Origin: Megamerina dolium
Taxonomy: Eukaryota; Arthropoda; Insecta; Diptera; Megamerinidae
Assembly (NCBI GenBank): GCA_963854835.1
Contig: OY978530.1
Coordinates: forward strand, 10,579,872 to 10,643,871
Length of the DNA: 64,000 nt
Direction of reading: 5' to 3'
Part shown: in pieces, positions 54,478-64,000 of the stretch
Numbering within the stretch: position 1 is the first letter of the stretch
Layout: the number at the start of each line of letters is the position of its first letter
Notes under the pieces: generated by a model
Database searches by the model: none
The model's input: only the letters and a program-made list of their open reading frames with translations
What the model was told of the DNA's origin: nothing
Made by a program: the position numbers and the translations under genes

Positions 54478-55199
54478 TGTAATAGAAAAGGATTTGCTTA
54501 ATGGATGGCAGGTTCGCCATGTAATGACATGTAATGATGTAAGGTGCCAGAGAGTTATTTGTCCTGGGCAAGGATTGCCTGGTGAAGGACTAACTAACTA
54601 AGCTAACTAGTAAATGTCTTTTCTGTCCAAGCGTTAGTCAAAGCGGTTGCACCGCTCCATCAATTGGCAGCTCGTGTGTTTCCACTACAAGCTTGACATT
54701 AATGAGAATAAAACCACAGTGTTTAAGTGATAGTTTAATTCTGCTTTTATTTTCGAATATGGGCTCTATTTATACCACATAATTCTTTCCAGAAATTCCA
54801 ATATTCCCATCCATTTCTATATGCTGACCTAGATCAATCAACACCTAGATTGCAGCATAAACCAATGCTTAGATTTGGGTCAATTGGTCATACATACATA
54901 ACACTTAGAGTGGCGACACAATAATTCATAATTGTGTAAACACAATATAATGATATTCTATATCAATGCAAGTGATCGAAAATATCAGTATATCATGTTG
55001 CCTGTACATTTCAAGAAAAGCGAAATGTAAACAAAAGAATAACAAAAGTAGATATGTATGTATGAACATGTATATACATAATGATATACATACGTGTAGT
55101 TGATGCAAGCATATTTGTATGTACGTAATGTATTGTTGTACAGTACAGTATATTGCTATGCACAATGATATGCATATGCGATGATATGGTACCACTACA
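54478..55199 (-). repeat. Central LTR, mosaic of the two outer LTRs
   Basis: 722 bp. At 54620 (T), 54632 (C) and 55006 (A) it agrees with the right LTR. At 55168 (A) and 55193 (C) it agrees with the left. It serves as 5' LTR of copy A and 3' LTR of copy B. No target duplication flanks it. Confidence 0.93.
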
Positions 55200-55210
55200 C
55201 CCTTACCCTT
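55200..55210 (-). other. Polypurine tract, copy B
   Basis: Identical to 48568-48578 and adjoining the central LTR. Confidence 0.7.
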
Positions 55211-55466
55211 AAACGGAAAATTATTACTTGAAATGGAATAATTTTGCAAGATGTAGGAATATTGAAAGTACTTCACAATTTTTTGTAGCGAACTATTATA
55301 CATATTTTGTATTGTAATGAACATAATTTGTTAATAATTATAAAGTACAATTTGACAATATATAATTTGTTAATGTTGATTATTTTACTTATAGTGAGAT
55401 ATAATATATTATAGTATGTATAAATGTAAATATAGTATAATGTAAATATAGTACAATTTATGCAAT

Positions 55467-56555
55467 CTATGTTGCGAATTTCTTAAGATTATTGTTGTGT
55501 ATTTCTTTAATTTTTCCGTTTATATTTACAAAAGAATTTACACCGTTTTGTCTTACAATTATGTATGGTCCATGATAAGGGCTCTCTAATTTTTTCTTAT
55601 TTTCTAATCTTACGAATACTTGGTCTCCTATTTTAAAGTTAGATTTATTGTGATTTTTGTCATATTCTATTTTTCTTCGGTTTTTTGCATTCTCTATCAT
55701 TATTTTTGCCTTATTTATAGACGTTTTCAATCTTAACTTAATTTCATTTGCATAATTGTCTAAGTCATAAATCTTTTTATTGTCATTGCATATGTCTATG
55801 GGTAATTTTGGTAATTTTCCAAAAACAAGTTCATATGGTGAATACAAAGTGTCTACATGTGGTGTTGTATTGTAAGCAAACATGTAATATGGTACCCATT
55901 TATCCCATTCATAGTCATCAGTAAAAGAAAGCAGATACTCATTAAGTACTCTGTGGTTTCTTTCAAGTGATCCTATCGTTTGGTGATGATATGGGGTTGA
56001 GAATATTTGTCGTGTATCAAGCAGTTGACATATATTATTCATGAGCTCGTTAGTAAATTCTGTGCCTTTGTCTGATCTTAGTATTTTGAAACAACCATAC
56101 TTGAGTATGAATTGTTCAACAAGGGTAGTGGCTACAGTCTTAGCGTCTTTGCTTTCAATTGGATGAGCTACGATGAATTTAGTAAGATCGCATTGCATGG
56201 TTAATATATATCTATAACCATTTGAGATTCTTAAGGGTCCTACTGTGTCAATTGTGATTGTTTCGAAACTCGTTGTCGGTGTATCTGTTACAACTAATTT
56301 CTCTCTTGTGTGTCGCGTTACTTTATTCTTAGTACATGTTGCACAGTTGTTTACAAATTCTTTCACCATCTGTCTCATGTTTTTCCATATGAATCTTTGT
56401 TTTAATTTTAGAATGGTTTTTCTTATACCCAGATGTCCTGATGTGGCAGAGTTGTGGAATTCATCAATTATTTTATATTTTTGCAGCATACTTTTTATTT
56501 CTATCGGAGCTTTATATATTAATATGTTTATTGGCGAGTCTTTATTCATTTGCAA
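55467..56555 (-). CDS. Integrase, copy B
   Basis: 362 codons, identical to the integrase of copy A except residue 2 (Gln for His), from the single base difference cattt versus catat near 56550 / 49918. The zinc finger (His34, His41, Cys71, Cys74) and the triad Asp103, Asp162, Glu198 are intact. As in copy A it is out of frame with RT. Confidence 0.9.
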   Translation of the reverse strand: MQMNKDSPINILIYKAPIEIKSMLQKYKIIDEFHNSATSGHLGIRKTILKLKQRFIWKNMRQMVKEFVNNCATCTKNKVTRHTREKLVVTDTPTTSFETITIDTVGPLRISNGYRYILTMQCDLTKFIVAHPIESKDAKTVATTLVEQFILKYGCFKILRSDKGTEFTNELMNNICQLLDTRQIFSTPYHHQTIGSLERNHRVLNEYLLSFTDDYEWDKWVPYYMFAYNTTPHVDTLYSPYELVFGKLPKLPIDICNDNKKIYDLDNYANEIKLRLKTSINKAKIMIENAKNRRKIEYDKNHNKSNFKIGDQVFVRLENKKKLESPYHGPYIIVRQNGVNSFVNINGKIKEIHNNNLKKFAT

Positions 56556-56584
56556 CCACTCACATCACCACTCACAACCATCAC

Positions 56585-58669
56585 TCACATCACATCACTA
56601 AGGGCTAGCTCCTTAACATGTGATTTACTCAGTAAACAATGTAGTTTCTCCAACATCGAACCTAGATCCGAAGGGTCATCGCTACACGTTACATGCACTT
56701 CATTGGCATTATCATCAATTTTTATACTAGTATCTTTATTTTCATTCTTCATAATTTCAGTACTGAATTTCAATTTCATAACATTTTTAACGTCATTAAT
56801 AGATGTACATTCCCATATATGGAGTTCGCGACTCTCCTTTTTAGATATGTCATCTTTTTTAATACGTTTTTGTTGTTCTTTTTTGTGGGTACCCTTCATA
56901 TTGCTCGCATTACTGATATTTGTATTTGCCTTGCTCCTTGTTACTATTAATATTTCCTCAGTATTATTTTCTTCGCTCTCTTTTGGCGGTATTAATTGTT
57001 TGAGGGTGCTGCTGTCTAATTTTATGCGTGACAATGCGTCCGCATTAGTGTTACATTTGCCTTCCTTGTACACTATTTCAAAGTCGTAATCTGATAAATC
57101 TAGTCGGATTCTAGTCATTTTGGATGATGGATTTCTGTGCGTAAATAATGAAACTAATGGTCTGTGATCAGTGACCACAATAAATTTTCTTCCGTATAGA
57201 TATGGTTTGAAAAAATTTATTCCCCAGTGTATAGCTAATAGTTCTTTTTCAATGATTGGTTTATTTATATCATGTTTCTGCAAGGATTTGCTTGCATATG
57301 ATATTGGTAAATCGTGACCTATCTCACCTTGTGAAAGTACTGCTCCTAGTGCGAAATCTGATGCGTCTGTAGTAAGAATAAATGGCTTGTCAAAATTTGG
57401 GTATTGTAATAACGGTGGATTCACAAGCTTCTGTTTTAAAGTGTTAAATGCTTTGTCACATTCTTCAGACCAAATGAAAGGTGTGTTTTTCTTTAGTAAA
57501 GAATTTAAGCATTTTACGATGGCTGCGAAATCTGGTATGAATCGTCTGTAGTAATTACAAAAAGCTACAAATCTTCTTACTTCATCAGCATTTGTTGGTT
57601 GTGGATATTTTAAAACTGCTTCGCATTTTGCAGGATCTGTTTTTATACCTTTATCAGTTATAAGGTGTCCTAAGTAAATAACTTCTGATTGCAAAAATTG
57701 GCATTTACCAGCATTGAGTTTTAAGTTGTGTAGTTTTAAACGTTCAAAAACTTTTATGAGGTTTTGATTATGATGATCTAAAGAACATCCAAATATGATA
57801 ATATCGTCTACGTATAAAAATGCTTCTGAGTTTAAACCGCTTAATGCAATTGTTAGCATTCGTTGAAAACTGTTTGATGAAATTTTTAAACCGAAAGGTA
57901 AGCGTTTGAACTGGTAATGTCCATCTTGTGTGGAAAATGCTGTCATGGGTCTAGAATTTTTATCTAATGGTATTTGGTGAAATGAACTCGTCATGTCCAA
58001 AGTTGAGAAGTATTTGGCTCTTCCTAACATGTCTAAAACGTCTTCTAATCGTGTTAGTGGAAATTTGTCGTTTATTATTTTGTCATTGAGTTTTCTAAAG
58101 TCTACTACTAGTCGCCATTTCTTTTTGTCATCGTTACTTTTCTTAGGTACGAGTAGTAATGGTGGATTGTAAGGGCTTATAGATGGTTCTATTATGTTAC
58201 TGTCTAATAGGTTCGTTACTTGTTTTCTTATTTCTTCATGTTGTGTATGAGGTAATCTGTAGTTTTTTATGTAAACTGGTGTGTTGTCAGATAAATTAAG
58301 TCTTTGTGTATAAAAGTTATTTGTGGTAAGGTTTTCTCCGTCTATATGAAAAATTGATTGGTATCTTCTGAATATTTGAGTGAGTTTTGTTCTGGACTGT
58401 TCATCTAAGTTTTCTAATTTTAATTCATTAATTAATTTTTCAAAACGAGTTTCATCAAATTTGTCTTCAATATCGTGATTTGTTCTCATAATGTGATAAT
58501 CGCTTAATGGTTCGAGTATTGGTTCGAGCTTTTGTAATGTTATTTCTGTGTCATTTATATTTACTATTTTAATATGGCAAGTGCCTTTCGCTGGCGCTAT
58601 TGAATTCGCTAAAAATACACCTTGTGCTAATTCTTGATTTAAAATTAAACTGTCTTCTTTTATACTCAA
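56585..58669 (-). CDS. Reverse transcriptase-RNase H, copy B
   Basis: 694 codons. It differs from copy A by one residue that I can see, Leu for Phe in the SSTLKQLIPP segment after RNase H (gagggtgctg at 57001 against gaaggtgctg at 50369). The YVDD box and the four RNase H acidic residues are the same. The upstream TAA, at 58688-58690, is shared. Confidence 0.93.
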   Translation of the reverse strand: MSIKEDSLILNQELAQGVFLANSIAPAKGTCHIKIVNINDTEITLQKLEPILEPLSDYHIMRTNHDIEDKFDETRFEKLINELKLENLDEQSRTKLTQIFRRYQSIFHIDGENLTTNNFYTQRLNLSDNTPVYIKNYRLPHTQHEEIRKQVTNLLDSNIIEPSISPYNPPLLLVPKKSNDDKKKWRLVVDFRKLNDKIINDKFPLTRLEDVLDMLGRAKYFSTLDMTSSFHQIPLDKNSRPMTAFSTQDGHYQFKRLPFGLKISSNSFQRMLTIALSGLNSEAFLYVDDIIIFGCSLDHHNQNLIKVFERLKLHNLKLNAGKCQFLQSEVIYLGHLITDKGIKTDPAKCEAVLKYPQPTNADEVRRFVAFCNYYRRFIPDFAAIVKCLNSLLKKNTPFIWSEECDKAFNTLKQKLVNPPLLQYPNFDKPFILTTDASDFALGAVLSQGEIGHDLPISYASKSLQKHDINKPIIEKELLAIHWGINFFKPYLYGRKFIVVTDHRPLVSLFTHRNPSSKMTRIRLDLSDYDFEIVYKEGKCNTNADALSRIKLDSSTLKQLIPPKESEENNTEEILIVTRSKANTNISNASNMKGTHKKEQQKRIKKDDISKKESRELHIWECTSINDVKNVMKLKFSTEIMKNENKDTSIKIDDNANEVHVTCSDDPSDLGSMLEKLHCLLSKSHVKELALSDVM

Positions 58670-58687
58670 ATTGATCGGGAGTATTAT

Positions 58688-59148
58688 TTATGATCTTGGT
58701 GGTAGTTTAAAGTGTTTATATTTTGGAATTTTACTTAATAATGGTATAAGATAATCATCGTTTTCAAGCATTACTGTAATTGTAAATGTTTCGTAGTCAA
58801 TTTTGCACATATACTTTATCAAGAAGTCTCTACCTAGTATTCCATCTGTATTAATAGGGAATTGGTCGTCTACCATATGGAACTTTTGCGTAGCTATCTG
58901 GTCTTCAAATCCTAAGGAAAAATCTGCCGTTCCCATTGAATAGATTATCTCTTCGGTTATGCCTGTTAATTTACATTTTGTTTCATTGTTAATATCAAGG
59001 TTATGGTTATTCAGTGTTTTGCAGATTGATATATCCGCGCCTGTGTCTATCAGAAAAGTAAGCTTGCGTTTAAATTCTTCGCAATGTAGAATGATATAAT
59101 TAGTTACGTTTTCTGAGAATAGGTATATTTTTAATGTTCTATCTTTGT
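58688..59148 (-). pseudogene. Aspartic protease, copy B, ending at a stop
   Basis: Same as copy A: LIDTGADISIC near 59050, GILGRDFLIKYM near 58830, then TAA in frame with RT. No difference from copy A was seen. Confidence 0.87.
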
Positions 59149-60383
59149 TTAGTTGTGTATCACCCCGGGAGCAACATAGTGACTGTGCCCCGGGTCGCTT
59201 CCGTTTTCCTGCTGCTGTATTACATGCAGGTTGCGACCGTTTTGGCTGAAATTTCTATTGCGGTTCTGGTTGTTATTGTGTGGCCTATTTTGGTCACTTG
59301 TGTTCCTGTTGGAGTTATATGAACGGTTATTATTGTTGTGGTAGTTGTTATTGTTGCTTCTACCATTCCCGTTGTTGTTATAACTATTTCTTCCGTTACT
59401 GCTGTAATTATTCCTAGTATTATTGTTGTTACTATTGTAATTATTTCTTCTATTGTTGTTGTAATTGTTATGGTTGTTCCTGGTATTATTGTTGTAACTA
59501 TTTCTGCCATTGTTGCTATTGTTTCTATAGTTATTGTTATAATTGTTATCATTGTTCCTTCTATTATTGGTTCCTCGTATGTGGAATATATTTCCGTTCT
59601 GATTGCCTGATCTTTCTAATTCTAAGGCAAGATTTACTGCATCCGTCATTGTTTTTGGTTGTGCTGCAAATATTGTGGGCTTCCATTGGTCATTTAATCC
59701 GTTTTTAAAAATAGTCAATGCGTAACCTTCATTCATTTTGTACACTGCCTCTTTTTGGGTTTCTGATGCATTCACTCCGAGTTCTTTTATCTGTTGATTA
59801 CTAAGCTCTGCTATTAAGTTTAGTAATTTTTCTTTATACTGTATTATTGATTAGTTTTTCTGGTAGAAATTTGCCAGTAAAGTATATATTTGTGGTATCG
59901 TGAGGCTACTTGTGTAAGTCTCTTCTAATTTTTGTTTTAATGATGCAAACGTATCTATGTTGGCATGGCCTATGGTTGTGCGTACTGTAGAGTTGAGTTT
60001 GATACTCTTTACTAAATCGATTAAAAGTTTTTTGGAATCTTCATCGTATGTATTATATAATAATTCTATTATTTTTAGAAATGAATCTAATTCCTTATAT
60101 GTTCCTGTGAAGATAGGAATTGCCTTAAGGGCTGTTTCAATATTGAAAGTTGCCATGTTGGCTGTTATTGTCTGTTTTGGTCTCAAAAGTTTGATAATTT
60201 TCTTTGAAATTTCTATGAATTCTTTTCTAGCTTCTGGTATTTGTTTTGGTTTAAAGTTTCTGCTATGTTATTCCATAGTCCTTCTATAAATTTTAATTTT
60301 TCTTCTATGTATTTCTCACTATACGTTCTGTTCGGGTTTTTCTTTAGAAGTACTAATAAATCTTTTAGTATTCTAAAGTCCAT
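59149..60383 (-). pseudogene. Gag, copy B, with the same lesions as copy A
   Basis: The frameshift near 60230, the TAA at 59848-59850 and the Asn/Arg-rich tail are all as in copy A. Sharing both lesions shows that the two copies descend from one defective parent by DNA-level duplication. Confidence 0.88.
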
Positions 60384-60444
60384 TTACATTTTTGATTTTC
60401 TATTTACTATTTATTGAAAAAAATTTTTTTTTTTTTTTTTTTTT

Positions 60445-60648
60445 TTAAATATTGTTCGCCCTCATTGTAGCGAGGTTTACATGTTTCTTAACATATTTCT
60501 TATAATGGTTATTTATTATATACATTACTAAACCTACGACTATAATTAAATTTAAATAAATTACTACGGATATCTCCGTATCCTTTGTGCTGCTGGTGGT
60601 TCCGCTATTGTTGTTAATAGTCTCCTCTTTAGTTTTAACGTTGCCCAT
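60445..60648 (-). CDS. Small predicted membrane protein (sORF2), copy B
   Basis: 67 codons, identical to copy A up to MRANNI, where a TAA ends it before the A-run. The plus strand reads ttttttaaatatt here against tttttaatatt in copy A. The poly-Lys extension is therefore absent. The myristoylation-type start, membrane segment and basic HYKKYVKKH are kept, which suggests that this shorter form is the ancestral one. Confidence 0.66.
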   Translation of the reverse strand: MGNVKTKEETINNNSGTTSSTKDTEISVVIYLNLIIVVGLVMYIINNHYKKYVKKHVNLATMRANNI

Positions 60649-61003
60649 TTTTGTTTCCTCTTTTTAATATTCTTAGTTTGTTGATTAATTCATTCTTTTG
60701 TTTCTTATCGACGGTCAGGGCTATGGTATTGTAGAGCAGCGCAATCTGCTTCTTTTGTTGTTTCCTTTTACCTCCCCTTGTTTTGTTTTTTTGTTTCTTT
60801 GTTTGACTTGTCTTTACTGTTGGCTTTACTTCGTTGTTTCTGTTGCGTTGTCTATATTCCTCTATGGTGATGGCCTTAGGGCCTGCTGTTTTTGGTGTGG
60901 GAATATAGATAGGTGGTTGTTCCTGTTGTACCACTGGTTCCGGAACGTATTCGACGAGTCTTTCCCACTTTTGGAAAATTTCATAGATGTCCTCCTTGTT
61001 CAT
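60635..61003 (-). CDS. Small basic PPxY protein (sORF1), copy B
   Basis: 122 codons, the same as copy A including PPIY and the basic stretch. Its stop overlaps the sORF2 start by 14 bases. Confidence 0.65.
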   Translation of the reverse strand: MNKEDIYEIFQKWERLVEYVPEPVVQQEQPPIYIPTPKTAGPKAITIEEYRQRNRNNEVKPTVKTSQTKKQKNKTRGGKRKQQKKQIALLYNTIALTVDKKQKNELINKLRILKRGNKNGQR

Positions 61004-61097
61004 TTAAAAAAAAAATGTTATTTTTCTTGTACGTCGCAAAAATTTTCTTGAAACGAGAAGGATCAGAAAGTTCGATCAGAATGGCCTGGTCCGAGTT

Positions 61098-61109
61098 GCA
61101 GGATCGCCA
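61098..61109 (-). other. Primer-binding site, tRNA-Arg type, copy B
   Basis: TGGCGATCCTGC on the minus strand directly inside the right LTR. Confidence 0.75.
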
Positions 61110-61831
61110 TGTAATAGAAAAGGATTTGCTTAATGGATGGCAGGTTCGCCATGTAATGACATGTAATGATGTAAGGTGCCAGAGAGTTATTTGTCCTGGG
61201 CAAGGATTGCCTGGTGAAGGACTAACTAACTAAGCTAACTAGTAAATGTCTTTTCTGTCCAAGCGTTAGTCAAAGCGGTTGCACCGCTCCATCAATTGGC
61301 AGCTCGTGTGTTTCCACTACAAGCTTGACATTAATGAGAATAAAACCACAGTGTTTAAGTGATAGTTTAATTCTGCTTTTATTTTCGAATATGGGCTCTA
61401 TTTATACCACATAATTCTTTCCAGAAATTCCAATATTCCCATCCATTTCTATATGCTGACCTAGATCAATCAACACCTAGATTGCAGCATAAACCAATGC
61501 TTAGATTTGGGTCAATTGGTCATACATACATAACACTTAGAGTGGCGACACAATAATTCATAATTGTGTAAACACAATATAATGATATTCTATATCAATG
61601 CAAGTGATCGAAAATATCAGTATATCATGTTGCCTGTACATTTCAAGAAAAGCGAAATGTAAACAAAAGAATAACAAAAGTAGATATGTATGTATGAACA
61701 TGTATATACATAATGATATACATACGTGTAGTTGATGCAAGCATATTTGTATGTACGTAATGTATTGTTGTACAGTACAGTATATTGCTATGCACAATGG
61801 TATGCATATGCGATGATATGGTACTACTACA
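61110..61831 (-). repeat. Right LTR (5' LTR of copy B)
   Basis: 722 bp from tgtaatag to ctactaca. Private bases: G at 61800 and T at 61825. It shares T (61252), C (61264) and A (61638) with the central LTR. Confidence 0.93.
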
Positions 61832-61835
61832 GCAG
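61832..61835. repeat. Target-site duplication, right flank of tandem element
   Basis: gcag, matching 46190-46193. Confidence 0.75.
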
Positions 61836-62157
61836 TATCCTACCAGCTGCGGCAAAATATTGTGTACTATTTTTCCACAACACTCACTAAATACCTAACG
61901 GCTAGACTCAAGGATGTAACGCACAAGATTAGCACCTAGACCTAAGCTCCTAAATATCCTTCGAGACTATCACACTAGTTAGTTGAAATAAAATAATTAT
62001 ATTTTATCAATAATACTTGCGATTTTGAGTATTCGCTCTTCCTGGTGTTACTTTCAATTTTGCACTTTTACACTAATACTGGAGAGCCTTGTAAGTATCG
62101 CAGTATTTACAATTTCTTACACTCTTACACTAAACCACACACCACATGTGTGTGTCA
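61836..62157. other. Flank between tandem element and R1-like element
   Basis: AT-rich with no recognised gene. Before the insertion it adjoined 46189 and the unknown coding remnant at 45422-46100. Confidence 0.45.
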
Positions 62158-62185
62158 TTTTTTTTTTTTTTTTTTTTTTTTTTTT
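62158..62185 (-). repeat. A-tail of R1-like element
   Basis: 28 T on the plus strand, marking the 3' end of the element. Confidence 0.85.
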
Positions 62186-62534
62186 GTATTCGAAGGGGGA
62201 ATCTTTCTTAGATACCGTCCACCATAGACGGCATGTACGATTCATACTGTCCGCTAAAGGTACACCTCATTCGGGACCACGCCCAGTCAGTGTTATCTTA
62301 CTATGCTGGACTTGCGAACCAGTACGCCTACGTACTAAACCCTTAACTCCGACCTCTATAGCTTGTTTGTGTCCTGCGGGACCGCCGTTAAGCACTACTT
62401 CGCAGGACTAAGCTGAGCTAATATGCCTCTTCAAACATCCCGTACATGGCGTTCACACAGCTGCAGTTATATTTCTCCGCAGCCACTCCTTCTTCCTGAG
62501 CTCCTTGAGAGCTATTGCAGCCCATTCTTTCATC

Positions 62535-63983
62535 TTAAACCACACCAATGTTATCAGGTGTCATCCTTTCATTTATTATCTTCTCTATGGTCATTCTCTG
62601 CGTCTCAAATCTTAGGCAGAAGAAAAAGATATGCTGAGCGTTTTCGCCAACAGTGTTGCAGAATGAACATTCTGTCGCGTCATCATGACCGAATCTGTGG
62701 AGGTACTCTCTGAAACAACCATGGCCCGTCAAAAACTGCGTAAGGTAGTAGTCTATCTCTCCGTGTCCTCTTTCGACCCAAGCTTGCACGTTACTGATGA
62801 GCCTGTGGGTCCACCTCCCTTTTCCTGCTGCGTCCCATTGACTTTGCCATTCGTCTAGGCTCGTCTGTCTCTCCTCTTTCCGTTCGGTTGCCGTTAACCG
62901 CCTATTCAGGCTTTTGGTTCTGTTATATACTCTGCCCAACTCCGAGGCCATTATGTCCGACGGCATAATGCCAGATATAATACCGGCACCTTCTTGTGAC
63001 ACTGTCCTAAATGCACATGCAACTCTAATAGCGCTTAACCTGAAAACTATCTTCGCCTTTTTCGAGTATGTTTTTTGCCGCAGAGCTGCCCCCCATATAG
63101 GCGCTGCATACATCAGTATTGATTGACTAACTTTAGCCAGGAGCGCCCTCCTACTCTGGCTGGGGCCACCAATGTTGGCCATGATTCTCGTCAGAGCCGC
63201 TGTCATTGTTGCCGCCTTACCGCAGGCTTTTTCGATATGCGCCTTGAAGTTGAGCCTCGCATCCATCAGTACACCTAGATACCTCAACGAAGGTTGCGTT
63301 GTAATGTTGTAGCCGTCAATGTTTAGGGTAATTTTTTCTAGTTTTTTCCTGCTCGTGATAAGTACCGCCTCTGTTTTCTGTACCGCAAGCTGGAGCTTTG
63401 TCGTCGTGAGCCAATCCTTAATTTTCGTCGTGAACTGTCTCTCTGCAGATGCTCTGAACTTGGGAGAGCCCCTTCGCAACCATCGTCACGGCAATAGCCA
63501 ATTATCTGGGCTTCTTTTGGCAATGGCAGGTTTAACACCCCATCGTACAGCACTTTCCACAGTAGCGGACCAAATACAGAGCCCTGCGGCACTCCACCAC
63601 GTCACCACGTAGCTTTTGGGCCCTTCGTCCGTGTCATACAACAGTAGTCTGTCAGACAGATAACTATTTATTATTCGCATTAGGTACGCTGGCGTTTCCT
63701 TTGCCTCCAATGCCCTCATAATAAGACGCCAGTTTGCCGAGTTGAAGGCATTTTGTACATCTAGTGTCACTACTGCACAATATTTTTTATCGCCATGCAT
63801 CCATCTTTTGCCTTCTATGGCCTTGCCAGCAATGTCCGTCAATTTTCTAATTGCGTCTATGGTCGACCGATGTCTCCTGAAACCAAATTGGTTTTCGGAC
63901 AGACCAGGTGGTTTATTTTCTAGATGTTGTTCCAAACGCGTGCATATCAACCGCTCCAATATTTTGGCCATCGTATCAATCAT
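62535..63983 (-). pseudogene. R1-like reverse transcriptase, catalytic box lost
   Basis: Frame 63486-63983: TMAKILERLICTRLEQHLEN, LSENQFGFRRHRSTIDAIRK, KKYCAVVTLDVQNAFNSANW. It shifts near 63600 to MPQGSVFGPLLWKVLYDGVL and AQIIGY. Here the expected Ala-Asp-Asp is missing: the next recognisable block in the shifted frame is VTMVAKGLSQVQSICRETVH, so a short deletion of about 11 bases near 63492 removed the active site. Frame 62535-63479 then gives the thumb (LRYLGVLMDARLNFKAHIEK) and a C-terminal Cys/His motif (ECSFCNTVGENAQHIFFFC). R1-clade style; dead copy. Confidence 0.85.
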
Positions 63984-64000
63984 GCAAAGTGGACGATACG

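Larger units (their letters stand above)
46194..61831 (-). mobile_element. mdg1/412-like Ty3/gypsy element in tandem: LTR-internal-LTR-internal-LTR
   Basis: Three LTRs (46194-48567 including a Tc1 insertion, 54478-55199, 61110-61831) alternate with two internal regions of 5910 bp each (48568-54477 and 55200-61109), all in the same orientation, repeat period 6632 bp. One 4-bp duplication (gcag) bounds the whole array and none flanks the central LTR. The internal regions differ at only a few positions that I noticed. Integrase with GSLERNHRVLNEYLLS and a tRNA-Arg primer site point to the mdg1/412 group. Order on the minus strand: two small ORFs, gag, protease-RT-RNase H, integrase. There is no env. 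Confidence 0.93.
62158..64000 (-). mobile_element. R1-like non-LTR element, 3' part, running off the window
   Basis: The minus strand contains RT and a C-terminal zinc-type region, a ~350-bp 3' untranslated region and a 28-base A-tail (T-run at 62158-62185). The 5' part lies beyond 64000. Confidence 0.85.

Noticed and set aside
46194..61831. Tandem element as a simple assembly duplication
   Set aside because: The three LTRs carry different variants, only one has the Tc1, and the internal units differ at several bases, so a straight copy error is unlikely. Read-level proof is still needed.

Overview
This window is a dense, nested graveyard of transposable elements with no host gene that I can recognise. 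The mix (a CsRn1-type Ty3/gypsy element with a tRNA-Trp primer site, an mdg1/412-like Ty3/gypsy element with a tRNA-Arg primer site, BEL/Pao remnants, RTE-type and R1-like non-LTR elements, mariner and Tc1 transposons, tRNA-derived SINEs) plus AT-rich spacers and TA/CT/GA microsatellites points to an insect, probably a dipteran. The species assignment is inference.

Layout: 1-1 kb, SINE tail; 1-3.7 kb, decayed non-LTR element (minus); 4.3-8.6 kb, a CsRn1-like element (minus) with short LTRs, sitting inside a (TA)n tract; 8.9-11.7 kb, an old gypsy remnant (minus) split by a solo LTR of the family that dominates the right half; 12-18.3 kb, mariner fragments, an isolated intact non-LTR ORF1 and SINE/LINE tails; 19.8-23.2 kb, an apparently full-length RTE-type element with an uninterrupted 994-codon ORF and an 11-bp target-site duplication; 23.8-25.7 kb, BEL/Pao gag (plus) and integrase (minus) remnants; 25.7-31.8 kb, a SAP-domain gypsy element (minus) split by a second RTE copy; 32.9-38.9 kb, a mariner MITE, a BEL integrase remnant, a roughly 1.6-kb long-inverted-repeat element enclosing a LINE RNase H, a mariner remnant and a SINE cluster; 38.9-43.7 kb, a decayed plus-strand gypsy whose protease is split by a third, rearranged RTE copy (13-bp duplication).

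The right half (46.2-61.8 kb) is the most striking part: an mdg1/412-like element in the tandem form LTR-internal-LTR-internal-LTR, bounded by one 4-bp duplication (gcag). The three LTRs are each 722 bp once a 1650-bp Tc1 insertion in the left one is removed. The central LTR is a mosaic: its left part carries the right LTR's variants and its right part the left LTR's, which is the signature expected of unequal crossing over between LTRs. Both internal regions share the same gag and pol lesions. Each carries two overlapping small ORFs before gag: a basic protein with a PPIY motif, and a small predicted single-pass membrane protein with an N-myristoylation signal and a polybasic tail. No env ORF is visible.

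The window ends in the 3' part of an R1-like non-LTR element (minus, 62.2-64 kb). Most retroelements are on the minus strand, so a one-strand piRNA-cluster-like locus is a reasonable hypothesis but is not shown by the sequence.
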